Shown here: in pieces, positions 1 through 11,372 of the stretch
Layout of the letters: each line of letters starts with the position of its first letter
Numbering within the stretch: position 1 is the first letter of the stretch
Notes under the pieces: model-generated
Seen by the model: only the letters and a program-made list of their open reading frames with translations
Database searches by the model: none
What the model was told of the DNA's origin: nothing
Source: Lepiota brunneoincarnata
Taxonomy: Eukaryota > Basidiomycota > Agaricomycetes > Agaricales > Agaricaceae
NCBI GenBank assembly: GCA_023014365.1
Contig: JAEBUN010000022.1
Span: forward strand, 682,001-746,000
Direction of reading: 5' to 3'
DNA: 64,000 nt
Program-made: the position numbers and the translations under genes

Positions 1-719
1 ATGGATTGTTCTACGCATAGTTGGATGACCTCTAAACCCGTCATACCCTACGCTTGTCAAGGCAGGTCTCACTCACTGTTATTCCGACTCCTCATTGAAT
101 TTGCTTTGTTCTCGGGGCTATAACATAGCTGTCATCAAACGATCGCAATCCCTGAACCAATGAGAGAATGTACGGTGACAGAGTCTGTTGTGCATGTATT
201 GTGGGATATCACTGTCCATGGGGAATCATCTCACGTGGCATACAAAGGGTCCTGGTGCTCAGGCTTTGAAAACAGGAAGATGTTGTCTTCTGGGTTAATG
301 AAATACTGCGCCATTGTCCGTAAATACGTTTTTGGGGATTCAACCAAGGGAAACAGCTTGAACACAAAATCTCGATACAGACATCCATTTTCCAGAGAGT
401 CTACCACAGGCTACTTCTCTCCCTCTCAAACGAATTCCCAGGCTCACTCAACACGGATAACTCAGGCACTTGTAGTCACACCGAGATGTTCCCATGGTCT
501 GGGGCTTGTGGGAAAATTGATGCCGGAGACACAGCATTGTACAGGAAAAATGGCACCCAAAGACTCAAGCTGTGACTTCCACCTGACATACCGTCTCGCA
601 AACCTCAGCAACAATTATGACCGCTCACGGATTACCTACTATGCCTGGCTTTAGTGGACCCTTAGCCATTCCACCAGCATCAAACTCCAAGCACATCATC
701 TCCACTGCCATTAACCTAA
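1..719. other. Left edge, no recognisable gene
   Basis: One open frame of 164 codons runs on the plus strand from 160 to 654. Its translation shows no domain, signal peptide, membrane segment or repeat that I recognise, and its composition is not clearly coding. The stretch lies just upstream of the decayed NB-ARC/TPR gene and may hold its promoter and 5' exons, but nothing here is strong enough to call. Confidence 0.3.
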
Positions 720-1827
720 CCGATACCAGTGGCAAAGATTGCGAAGGAGGTCAGTAAGCTGTTCAAAGATTTACCAGTACAGTGAAGGGGTTTGCGGGAA
801 TTTTACTTCAAATCATCAGGATCAGAGAGGTGCACAAGCTCGCTGGAAATTGGAGGTCCAGTCTAACAACATAACAGGGACCAGCTGAAAGATACAGAGG
901 AGAAATTGGGAGAGTATAACCGGTAACGACATCCAATCTCTTGTTGTTCTTTGTGGATTAGCTCATCCACTGCTCAGTCTCCTTGAAAAAAATACTTTGC
1001 ATGCTCACGGCAAAAACCCCAAAAGGCATGCAGGGGAAACTTGATAAGTTGGTGAATCGGAGTTCGAGAATCGAGACTCTGGCCAAGTACGACCAGTCTC
1101 ATTGAGAGCTTCAACACTGAATCTCATTGTATGTTCAGAATTCACATCCATACCGCTGGCTCTCACCCCACCTCGACAGACCGGACTCCTACTCAAGTTC
1201 ATTAATCCACCTCAATCTGCTCAGGCAGCTTCAGGTCCAGCAAGGTACAACAAACCTCGTCCTATCTGTAGCCAACATCCTGATCCTCACCCCCCCTATT
1301 CAGTATTCTCTACAAGCTCATTCCTCATCCAGATGAGATGATCAGGAGAGACAAAGAGAAATACATGGTCATTGGAACATTACTTAGCAATCCATCACTG
1401 CGGGTCACAATCTTGGGGATGGGCGGGATGGGAAAAATGACACTCGTGCTGACTGCTATACATGACCATGCAGTGATTGAGCGATACCCTTCGCAGTACT
1501 TTGTCTACTGCAAAGCAATCACATTGTTATCTGGCTTAATTTGGGAAATGGCCAATGTGCTGCATATCCGGCCTTCTGATTGCAATGAACACTTGATTTA
1601 CACTGTTCTATCCTGGTTCCATGATAGCACCATCCTATGCTTGGATAACTTTGAGACCAGTTTGGGAAGATGAGAAGATCCGACAGGGACATGGAGGGCT
1701 TCTTGTCCCACCTTGATTGTCTACCTGAACTCGCCATTATTATCACCATGCATAGTACCCAGCACCCTTCTGGAGTTGCCTGGTTCAAGCCTGTTACCCC
1801 CACCCTTAAAGGAGCTAAGTGACAGTC
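720..1827 (+). pseudogene. NB-ARC/TPR (NLR-like) pseudogene, 5' part
   Basis: This is the front half of a STAND-type ATPase. In fungi the NB-ARC/TPR class is linked to self/non-self or stress signalling. At about 780-880 one frame reads VKGFAGILLQIIRIRE, which resembles the N-terminal helical region of Agaricomycete NLR-like proteins. A P-loop (GMGGMGKM) lies at about 1416-1440, where the usual Thr/Ser after Lys is Met. A Walker-B-like segment (ILCLDNFE) lies at about 1630-1656, and the following ELAIIITMH strand near 1730 continues the NB-ARC fold. The frame changes several times, for example between the P-loop ORF ending at 1673 and the continuation after it. The retrotransposon LTR interrupts the gene at 1828, and the gene resumes at 9062. 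Family assignment is good; the exact exon structure is not recoverable. Confidence 0.75.
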
Positions 1828-2216
1828 TGTTATCAGAAGTCTTATCAGAAGGACAGGTTACTTTTAGTTTATATTCCCATGTCACTATGAAACCATCAGT
1901 AGTGTACATCAGAAGGACTATTCTTAGTATATGCCTTATGTTTTCTTATCTCTGACTCATAGTTACTCTGGTCCAAACTATTATAGTAGGAGTACAGCCA
2001 CACTCAGGAGTATATAAGGATATAGTACAATATCCTTGTATCCTTATCTTAGTGTTATACAGTTCTTGCCTCCTATATCTCTTTGCCTTTAAACCAGGCT
2101 GGACTATAGTGCTCCATCATCTCTAAGTCACGCTCAGTAGGACAGGACCAAGTCTGTATAGACATCCTGTGTTGAACCCCGTACTACTCAAGAGTGAACC
2201 CCTAACCCAGGTAACA
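1828..2216 (+). repeat. 5' LTR (389 bp)
   Basis: The LTR begins TGTTATCAGAAG and ends GGTAACA. It aligns end to end with 8676-9061 with eight substitutions, all transitions, and three single-base indels. An internal GAGTATATAAGG at about 2009-2020 is a plausible core promoter for the element. Confidence 0.93.
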
Positions 2217-3833
2217 AAACACTAAGATACTCTGCTGCTTATCTCTTGCTTGCCCTCCACTCTACTCTGCTCTGCCGACGTACTGAATGCATCGAGGTAC
2301 CCTGGTCAGTTCAAAACAATGTGCGAAAGAAAACTGCCTCTCTGTGTAGCCATCGCTATGTCCCTCAACCTCTCCCCGCCAGAAGATCTGGCTTACCTAC
2401 TCATTTTCGTTTTCACTTCCACTGCCACCCTCATCGCCTACCAAATCATCACCTTAGAACTCGAACAGTATCACATGCCCTTGTCACTGCTGTGTTGTCA
2501 GATCAGTGGAACCTGTACTCAGAAATATCCATCATTGCAACACAATTTTTCATCCTTCTAGCGATAATCGATCGCTAGACAACTGCCACCACTGCTTCCA
2601 AAGAAGTTCTCAGGCCCGAGAAACTCCATCACCTCCTCCCAAATCAAGAAGTAGAATCTCAGGATCAGGAACCCAAAACCCGGATCCCAGAAGAAACCCT
2701 ATCCCCACTCAAACACCCTCCCCATTCTATCCTCCATCTCCATTTGACTCACCCACTCCAAGTACATCGACATGTACAAGAACAAGTTTTGCTGAAGAAC
2801 TAGCAGAACAACAAAGAATACAACAAGAAAGAGAATTAAAGGAACACTACAAACAAGAAGAAAGAAGACACAAACAAGCTGAAGAATACCGTGCTAAAGT
2901 TGACCCATTAAACTGACTACAAACTTCAAAGACTTGAATATGCCCTCAAGCAACCAAGAGAGCTTTCCAAATTGGAAGAAAACTTACTCACACACCACGA
3001 AGTACGCAGTAAATCAGGGAAGGACTCCCCCAGCAGATAACGACTCCAACTGTCTATATAACAGACGACAACCAATCGGATCCCGAATCCACAACTACCC
3101 ACACTACCATGTGCCAACTGCACCCTTAGCCCTACTAGCTCCCCCTCTGCGACCAACACAACCCCCATCACCACCACCGCCGCTGCCACCTGGACAATTA
3201 CAAATAATGGCTGCCACACCTACCCCAAAGGAGTTAGGACTTCTCAAACCCATCGCCTTTGATGGAACTAGAAGACTATTTGAAGATTGGATCTTCCAAT
3301 GCGAAGTTTATGTGCTCGCTAATGCAACCACTTACAACACTGACCTTGCTAGAACCCTATTTGTCCTTTTGACAATGCAATCAGGAGATGCCCGAGCCTG
3401 GGCTAGACAATACCTTCATGAGAGAAATGCCCAAACCCAATAAGGGCAACCCATAGTCATGGAGTCATGGGACAACTTCACTGCCTGGCTCAGAGCTGAC
3501 TTCACCCCTGGCAGACGAACATGCATATGCACATACCAGACTTCAAACCCTGCACCAAGCAGGCAAACCAATGACTGAATTCAATGCTCAGCTTAAGGAA
3601 CTTGTCCGTCAATCCAGGCTAAATGAAGATCGCACCCTGATCGATCTATACTGCAAAGCAATCGACCACTGTATTGCCATGAAGATTGACAAATCAGAAA
3701 ACCCTCCGACAACTATCGCCGCTTGGTACACCCAAGCTAATAAACTCGACGACAACTTCCGCCAAATCAATGCCCTTTATGGCACCCCTAGGAACATGTT
3801 CCCTCAGAGGAACCAATACCAACCCAACCGGTG
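2217..3833 (+). pseudogene. Retrotransposon Gag region, degenerate
   Basis: After a leader, a frame from about 2506 to 2916 encodes a Pro/Ser-rich stretch followed by a charged coiled-coil-like segment (EELAEQQRIQQERELKEHY). The Gag core follows from about 3208 to 3833, containing IAFDGTRRLFEDWIFQCEVY and a later KPMTEFNAQLKELVRQ, as in Ty3-type capsid domains. In-frame stops (for example TAA near 3440, where CAA is expected) and frame changes break it. The segment ends abruptly at NQYQPNR and is followed at once by the sequence that normally comes after the protease. The expected CCHC knuckle and aspartic protease are therefore missing by deletion. Confidence 0.8.
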
Positions 3834-6800
3834 AGAAAGACCTCATCATCGGATTTCCCTGGTTGGAACAATACAATCCCGACATCAATTGGAAGACCAA
3901 GACATTCTCTTGGAAACCCCAGATCGACCACCAAAACTTCTCCAAGCTCCTCAGAACCCTACTGACGACCTGTCAAACTCAACTCCATTGCCATGGACAT
4001 AATGGCTGGAAAAACCTCCCAACCCTGAGGAAAAGCCCTGAAGAATACGTCAACCTGTCAAATATTGACCTCAATACCTTCTCTTTAGAAAGAGAAATGA
4101 ACCCGATGCTTCTAACCCCATTAGAAGTAAATGCCAAAGCGACACATGCCACAATGCTCCACAATGAGCAACACAACCTGACAAAATCAACGAACCAAAA
4201 AGGGAAACAACCAGAATCAAACAAGGAACCACCCAAGATCCCTCGGAGATTCACCTGATGGGCTAAAATATTCAACAAGAAAGCCTCCGAATGATTCCCA
4301 CCATCAAGGAAGTTTGATCACAAAATCGAACTAAAACCAACATTCAAAGCAAAATTGATGAAACCCTATCAAGTAGCACCTGCCGAAGAAAAAGCACTAA
4401 AGGAATTCATAGACAAAACCTCCAAAAAGGGTACATCCACCCCTCAAAATCCCCTATAGCATCACCCTTTTTCTTCGTTGCCAAGAAAGGAGGAGATCTC
4501 CAACCCTGCCAAGACTATCGTTATCTAAATGATCACACTGTCAAAAATGCCTATCCAATCCCCATGATTTCATCTATCATGGATAAACTCAAAGGAGCTA
4601 AGTACTTCACTAAGCTCAACATCCACCTAGGATACAATAACATCAGAATCAAAGATGGTGATCAATGGAAAGCAGTGTTCAAGACTCCCATGGGTCTTTT
4701 GAACCAACTGTCATGTTTTTCGGACTTTGCAACAGTCCCACAACATTCCAACATATGATGGATACATTATTCTCTGAGATAATGGAAAAAGGAGGAATCA
4801 TCATCTACATGGATGATATCCTAATCTACAGTAAAACCCAGGAAGAAACAGACCAACTTACGGAAAAAGTACTGCAGATCCTGCAGGAAAACAACCTCTA
4901 CCTCAAAACAGAGAAATGCAAGTTTAACAAACAACGACTCGAATATCTTGGCATGATTATCACGCCAGACGAGATCAAAATGGATCCTGGAAAACTCAAG
5001 GGAATAGAAGACTGGCCAATGCCAAAAATGGTCTGACACATTTGGAAATTCATCGGATTCTGTAACTTCTACTGGAAGTTCATCCGCAACTACTCCCACC
5101 ACACCAAACCCCTGAACCAACTCCTTTCCAAATCGAACAAATTTGAATGGAAAGAAGAACAACAGAAAGCATTCAAAACGCTCAAAAACGAATTCTTAAA
5201 GGAACTGGTACTTCTCATGCCCGACTCCACAAAACCCTTCGAAATAGAAGCTGATGCTTCCAAATTTGCATCAGGAGCTGTCCTATACCAATACGACATC
5301 AACGGAATACGGAAACCTGTATCGTTCTATTCAAAGACGTTCGGACCAGTGGAACACAATTACGACATCTATGATAGGGAACTTCTTGCAATTATCCAAG
5401 CCCTTGAAGAATGGCACCACTACCTCCTTGGCAGCCCCCATACCATCTGCATCAGAACGGATCACCAAAACCTCACATACTGGCGCAAACCCCAGAAAAT
5501 CAACCACTGACAAGCATGATGGGTACAAACCCTCGCTGACTACAACTTCAAATTAGAACACGTCCCAGGATCAAAAATCCCTGCACCAGATGCTCTATCA
5601 AGACGTCCAGACCACATCCCTGATGAGGATAAAGATAACAAAGATGTCACCATGCTTCCAAATAACCTCTTTGTTGCCACCATCAACGTAGAAGATCAAA
5701 ACCGGACCACAATACACCCAGAACACCTCTTTATCGCCACTATCGATATGAAACTCCAAGAAAGAATCATGGAATCACCCAAATACGATGCTAGAACTAC
5801 TGAAGCATTCAAACTCCTGAAGGAAACCCACCCTAACACCGCCGATAAAGACTTCAGAACAGTTCCAACCCCAAATGGTTCACTCCTCACATTCCAAGAG
5901 CATGTTATCATTCCAGAAGACCTTCAACTCAGACGCGATGTCATCGCAAGATACCACGACCACCCTACATGTGGCCACCCTGGAGAACAGGAAACATACC
6001 GCCTCGCCAAGAAAGAAGTTTATTGGCCAGGAATGTCAACGTTCATAAAGAACTGCGTCAAAGGCTGTCCCGAGTGTCAGCAACACAAAATCATATGCAG
6101 ACTGGATCAAGCACTGACTCAACCAATTCCCCCACCTTCCTCCAGATGCCCATTTGCCCAGATCTCATGGGACCTTATCACTGGTCTACCACCTAGCGCC
6201 AGCCATAATGCGATATTGTCCGTGGTGGACTACAGCCTTACGAAGGGGGTAATTTTCATCCCAACATCAGATCGATCAAATGCCGATGACATCGGACGAC
6301 TATTAATAGAAAAAGTCTTCACCAGATTTGGATTACCTGATAAAATCATATCAGATTGAGACCCCAGATTTGCCGCCAACTCCCTCCAACAACTAGCCAA
6401 ACATCTAAACATCCAACAGGCATTCTCAACTGCATACCATCCCCAGACAGATGGTTCCACCGAATGATACAATCAGGAAATCGAGACCTACCTTGCCATA
6501 TACTGCACCAGAAACCCTCTTGACTGGTCAGAAACCCTCCCTATCGCCGAGTTGCACACAACTCCAAAATACATGCCTCAAGGCAGAAATCCCCATTCGA
6601 ACTAATCATGGGATACAATCCTCCACCAATACCCACAGTAATGGAAACATCGAACTTTCCATCAGTAGACGAACGCATCAGACTCCTTGATGATGCCAGA
6701 AAAGAAGCACACACAGCACATCAACTCTCCGCCAATATTATGAAACAAAGAACCAGAAGAACTGTCAAACCCCTTGAAACACGTCAAAAGGTATGGCTAG

Positions 6801-7267
6801 AAGCCAAAAACCTCAAACTCCCCTTCATTTCCAACAAAATATCCCCAAAATGACTAGGACCTTTCCTTATCTCAGAAGTCTTATCGCCACTCACCTACAA
6901 ACTAAAACTTCCGATCAAATGGAAAATACACCCAGTATTCCACAGAAACCTTCTAACCCCATATACCAAAACAGAAGCATATGGATCTCATCCAACTCCA
7001 CCACCACCAGACATCATCAATGAAGAAGAAGAATATGAAATAGAAGCCATTCTAAATCACTGCCAACACCACGGAAAACTCCAATATTACGTCAAATGGA
7101 AAGGATACTCCCACATGGAGAACAAATGGATCACCGACAAAACACTCCATGCAAATGCCGAAGAATACTTAACTGAGTATAAAGAAGCCCATGGAATTCT
7201 CCAGAAAGAACAGGAACCCACCAGAACCAACCAAAGACAACTCCGCTCCCACACCAAATGTACTTAA
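3834..7267 (+). pseudogene. Retrotransposon Pol: RT, RNase H, integrase, chromodomain
   Basis: The frame starts inside the post-protease linker (DLIIGFPWLEQYNPD, about 3840). Reverse transcriptase spans about 4280-5040, with the active site YMDD at about 4807-4818. RNase H covers about 5220-5510 (IEADASKFASGAVLY). The integrase HHCC zinc domain lies at about 5950-6090, and the DDE core at about 6160-6460 (WDLITGLP, SDxDPRF, TDGSTE). A chromodomain follows at about 7035-7180 (YEIEAI...YYVKWKGY), a module that in chromoviruses guides insertion to modified histones. At least six TGA stops (5034, 5508, 5517, 6357, 6465, 6851) sit where CGA is expected from the family, and there are frameshifts near 4420 and 4690. 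The protein cannot be made. It ends at a TAA at 7265-7267. Confidence 0.9.
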
Positions 7268-7269
7268 AG

Positions 7270-8638
7270 ATGCCCATGAACCTCGATCTTGCTCGCCCTC
7301 AAACCACTCCCCCCTTCTCAACAACACCCTCACCAACGTCCTCATCGTCCTCAATCATCATCGTCAACAATGCAAGCGTCGAACATACTGCACTTTAGAC
7401 AACTCCCATTCCAGCCCTGTCTCCCTACACCCCCTCTCACACCTTCGCCGCAACTTACACCTCCCCCAGGGACAAGACCCCTGACCCCAATGACACCCCA
7501 GAACCAACAGCTGCCCCAGCTGCCTCCCTTAGATACCATACAGCTGGAGTACGATCATATGGACCAGATCACCCTTCTGATGGAGATCTGTGCGAGGCTG
7601 CCACCAACAGAGCCTTTATGACTAAATTGGAACACACTTCAATTTCAGAATACGACCGACAACTCTGGTACGACTATACCCACCACGTACGACAGACTAA
7701 GGCTCTCGCTACTGCGTACAATATGCAACATGCCTGGGCAGAATCACTCGAGCGACTTCTCCACTCAAGATTGGGCCTCATGTCCAAGGTGTCGAAGAAC
7801 CTACCCAAACAAAATGAGGTATATACCTCGCAGCCCCCCATCGCAACCATCCCCACCACTACTATGATGACCACTGCCGCTATCATCACCACCATCCCCA
7901 ACAAGGGAAGAAAGCCCACCAGTGTCAGAAATCCCTTCAGACTTCTCACCCCCACCAAAGACACCACCCACACTGTTGCCAATAACAATGTCCTGATTCA
8001 GAACTCCCCCAACCCCATTCACTCACGAACCAACCCCCGAACCACCGACCAATCAGTCTGCATCCAATGCAGACACACAGGACACTGGGCCATGGATTGC
8101 CCCCAATTTGCCTGCCTCGGATGCAAGCAATATGCCCCAGGGCATTACTCATACGACTGCATCAAATATAGATGCCCCCATTGCACCATCTTCCAACTGC
8201 ACCATAAACAAACCGAATGCCCAAGTCAAAAGACTTGACATGCCCCCTACTCCAGAAATCCTACAACCCGTCCCTCGACCACTCCCACAACTCACCATTG
8301 ATACATTGACCTCACCCATGACGATTACTATGAGGAATGTTACAATGACGTGGCCAAATCAAATATTACAGGAGAACCATGCAGTTCCTTCTGAAGAAAA
8401 CCCAACCACCCCACCAGAAGAAAGGATAGAAAGCCCCCATTTCAGACGCCTTCTATATGATATTTTCTATCCAGGACAACCTCCATCCCCAGAAACTGCC
8501 ACTATACTCGATCTTCACAGAACTCCCACTCCCACCTTCTCTCCCATCATTCCCCCCAGACCAGACTCCACCGACCAACCACAGATCGATTACTATGAAC
8601 CAAATTACCTAGCCAAATACCCGGAAGAAGGAAACTAA
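7270..8638 (+). pseudogene. Extra retrotransposon ORF with zinc-knuckle array
   Basis: An ATG lies two bases after the pol stop and opens a frame that runs to 8238, broken once by TAG at 7396-7398 (CAG expected). The order is a Ser/Thr/Pro-rich N-terminus, a helical stretch from 7618 (EYDRQLWYDYTHHVRQTKA), and a Cys/His cluster at about 8058-8225. The cluster opens with a canonical CX2CX4HX4C knuckle (CIQCRHTGHWAMDC), followed by two looser Cys/His groups. Beyond the TGA at 8236 the frame remains interpretable (HDDYYEECYNDVAKSNITGEP), and another frame stays open to 8638, so the original product was probably longer. I recall similar downstream ORFs in Agaricomycete gypsy elements, but their function is not known to me. 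It may supply nucleic-acid binding in place of the knuckle missing from Gag. Confidence 0.7.
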
Positions 8639-8675
8639 CAAGTTGTATGGAAAACAACTCTAGAAACGGACCTAA

Positions 8676-9061
8676 TGTTATCAGAAGTCTTATCAGAAGG
8701 ACAGTTACTTTTAGTTTATATTCCCATGTCACTATGAAACCATCAGTAGTGTACATCAGAAGGACTATTCTTAGTATATGCCTCATGTTTTCTTATCTCT
8801 GACTCATAGTTACTCTGGTCCAAACTATTATAGTAGGAGTACAGCCACACTCAGGAGTATATAAGGATATAGTACAATACCTTGTATCCTTATCTTAGTG
8901 TTATACAGTTCTTGCCTCCTATATCTCTTTGCCTTTAAACCGGCTGGACTATAGTGCTCCGTCGTCTCTAAGTCACGCTCAGTAGGACAGGACCAAGTCT
9001 GTATAGACATCCTGTGTCGAACCCTGTGCTACTCAAGAGCGAACCCCTAACCCGGGTAACA
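8676..9061 (+). repeat. 3' LTR (386 bp)
   Basis: This is a direct repeat of 1828-2216. The host NB-ARC/TPR gene resumes at 9062. The small divergence from the 5' LTR (eight transitions in about 386 aligned bases) indicates an insertion that is not ancient. Confidence 0.93.
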
Positions 9062-10493
9062 ACGTCGACTCGAAATTGATAGTCAAAAAGTCTCAAGTGC
9101 CTGTGGACAAGTTCACCGAGAAATTGGTTCAAGTTGCCAATAGGATACCTCTGGTCATGATGCTCATTGTTACCCAGTTACAAGAAGACAACGAGAGCTC
9201 TGAATCGTTGTGGGTACGATGGCAGCAGATACAGACAAAGGCTATAGGGATGGGCACCAAGGACCACTTATCCAATCTCGATGCCTCCATTTATCTGTCG
9301 GTGCACAGTCTCGTATGCAGGCAGATCAAAACGCCATCCCTGTTTTTATCATGCTATCGAGCCTTCCAGATGGGTTCCCAGTGTCGACAGGAGGCCATTG
9401 ATGACCTCCAAAGCCACTTACCAGAAAGCATCCACCCACGGGAGACATTGGTGTCCCTACAACAAGTATCACTCGTCCATGTTGATGGAACTGAGGGAAA
9501 TCACAGATATTGAATGCTTGTGCTGATCCATGAGTTTGGCATGAAGATGGAGACGGATCAATCCCTCGACCACTGCTTAGGCACCTTCTACACAAAGATG
9601 ATGAATCAGTTTGTGAACTACACAGACCCTGCTGGCCATAACATAATTCCACCAGAACTCCTCAACATACACTCAGTGTTGACAAAAATGCTCAAGAAAG
9701 ATGGAGTGGATGAGAAGATTGTCTCCACATCCATTGACTATACCCTCTGGTGCACTTACATGGGCAATCCCACTTTGGAGATCATCAAGCTGGCACTGCA
9801 ACAGAAGGTGGTTGGATCATCAATCTTACATGCACAGTGTGTTTCGGCATTGTGTACTTTCAATGGAATCAGTGCGACGAGGCCGAGTTGTCTCTCAAGA
9901 AAGCGATGGAGCTTCATCAGCAGTTGCATAACATGCTTGGTGAGGCCAATGATCTCCAGAAGCTGGCAGAAATATATTTGCGATGGGATAAGCTAGACAA
10001 AGCCAAGTTGTCTCTCAAGAAAGCAATGGAGCTTCATCAGCAGTCACATGACATGCTTGGTGAGGCCTATGATGTCCAGAAGCTGGAAGACATATATATG
10101 CGATGGGATAAGCTAGATGAAGCTGAGTCGTTTTTCAAGAAAGCGATGGAGCTTCATCAGCAGTCACATGACATGCTTGGTGAGGCCTACGATGTCCAGA
10201 TGCTGGGAGTTGTGTATTTGTGATGGCCTGGGGCTAAGCTAGACGAAGCTGAGTTGTTTTGCAAGAAAGAAATGGAGCTTCATCAGCAGTTGCATGACAT
10301 GCTTGGTGAGGCCGATGATGTCTGGTTGTTGGGAGAAGTGTATTTGCAACAGGGTCAGCTGGATGAAGCTGAACAATATTTCACCCAAGCTCTCCTTCTC
10401 CACCATCAATGCCAATCATCACAAGATGAGGCTACGGATTTATCATTACTCAAGCATGTTCAGAAATGCAGGGAGGTACCACCCATGACATGA
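9062..10493 (+). pseudogene. NB-ARC/TPR (NLR-like) pseudogene, 3' part
   Basis: This is the continuation of the gene interrupted at 1828. The frame from 9064 to 9513 carries the end of the NB-ARC region (NRIPLVMMLIVTQL, then LWVRWQQIQTKAIGMG). A neighbouring frame holds the matching LSSLPDGFPVS motif, so at least one frameshift lies near 9340. The segment 9520-9850 contains the spacer before the TPRs. From about 9870 it encodes tetratricopeptide repeats of 40 residues (consensus LDEAELSLKKAMELHQQ), ending at TGA 10491-10493. One in-frame TGA at 10221-10223 replaces a CGA found in the sister repeats, and a 6-bp insertion follows it. TPRs in this family act as the sensor or partner-binding end. 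With the retrotransposon, frameshifts and nonsense codon, the gene is dead. Confidence 0.8.
9876..10490 (+). repeat. Tandem 120-bp TPR-coding repeats
   Basis: Five units start near 9876, 9996, 10116, 10242 and 10362. The first four are nearly identical at DNA level (GATGAAGCTGAG, AAGAAAGCGATGGAGCTTCA and similar blocks); the last is divergent. Spacing is 120 bp, except between units three and four, where it is 126 bp. Confidence 0.9.
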
Positions 10494-11189
10494 GGCATTT
10501 TCGGTACTTTAAGCATTGTCTCGTGTTTCTCATTCTTCGATCATCCCCAGTTGTTTGAGTCCATAATCAATTGTTTGGAATTAGGCATGTATAATTTTGG
10601 GATGGATCTCTATTCGCTCAAGCCATCAATTCTGCTGTGTCGGGCTGCGTATGGTCCATCCCTTGCTTCTCTCATTCGGGCTGCATTTCCCCATCATCTG
10701 GCACAAGATGACGATATATAATCCCACTGATGGACTTCATGCAGGCCGCACCTGGAACGAAAATGGGGATACCCTAGTTGTGACAAAGGGCGCATCATTC
10801 GCATCTCCTATTTGTTAGGGGAAGTAAGAGCACCGGAACCAAGTTGATATTTGGGTGGCGAATACAATCGACACCCACACTACTTATATACATAGAGGCC
10901 TGCGCACAGACCGGGTAGCCAAACACTACGTAGCTACTAGAACATAACGTACGCAAGCAATATACAAACAACGTCAGTCGCACGTGGGTTAGACTCGGGG
11001 ATGGGGGTGGCCGAAGGCCGAGGCCGGGCTTAGGCATCGGGCATCGGCTAGAGAGGCCGAGCACGGATACCCAACCACAGACCCCTAGACGTACCTTGCG
11101 TAAGGGGATATAGTCCCCTTACACTATTGGTATTAATGCAGAGATCAGCTATTTTGTCCAGTCCTTTGTAGGAAAGAGAATCATCCTCC

Positions 11190-11245
11190 AAGACAATCGT
11201 AAGGGCGAGGTGTGGTTGACGAAACGACCACGGGCTCGTCTTCTC
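11190..11245. repeat. Dispersed repeat core shared with 30170-30215
   Basis: The block around AGGGCGAGGTGTGGTTGACG, then AAACGACCACGGGCT, recurs with few changes at about 30170-30215 inside the insertion in the F-box pseudogene. The two surroundings are otherwise only loosely alike. They may be diverged LTRs or related short elements of one family. Confidence 0.5.
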
Positions 11246-11283
11246 GGCCTCGTGAAACTGGGTACAAGTACAACTCCGTCGAG

Positions 11284-11372
11284 TGAGAGACTTTAGAAAG
11301 AGAGACTGAGAGAGAGAGACTGAGAGAGAGAGACTGAGGGAGAGAGACTGAGAGAGAGAGACTGAGGAAGGA
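11284..11372. repeat. GAGAGAGACTGA tandem repeat
   Basis: A run of about five imperfect units of the form GAGAGAGACTGAGA(GAGA) occupies this stretch. The same GAGACTGAG wording appears once near 30245, supporting a common element family. Confidence 0.85.

Larger units (their letters stand above)
1828..9061 (+). mobile_element. Ty3/gypsy LTR retrotransposon, chromovirus type
   Basis: A 7.2-kb element is bounded by two direct LTRs (1828-2216 and 8676-9061), each starting TGTTA and ending TAACA. The order is LTR, gag, pol (reverse transcriptase, RNase H, integrase, chromodomain), an extra zinc-knuckle ORF, LTR. The integrase-after-RT order and the C-terminal chromodomain place it among chromoviruses. 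The flanks ACAGTC (before) and ACGTC (after) are near-matches, not an exact target-site duplication. It splits an NB-ARC/TPR gene, which continues on both sides. The coding part is full of stop codons and lacks the protease and Gag zinc-knuckle segment, so this copy is not autonomous. No convincing primer-binding site or purine tract was found. Confidence 0.93.

Noticed and set aside
7270..8638. Envelope protein gene making the element retrovirus-like
   Set aside because: The ORF has zinc knuckles and no signal peptide or membrane segment.
1823..9066. Exact 5-bp target duplication of the retrotransposon
   Set aside because: Flanks are CAGTC (or ACAGTC) and ACGTC, similar but not identical; a perfect duplication cannot be claimed.
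9876..10490. CRISPR-like or satellite array
   Set aside because: The 120-bp units are in frame and encode canonical TPR helices; this is a protein repeat in a eukaryotic gene.
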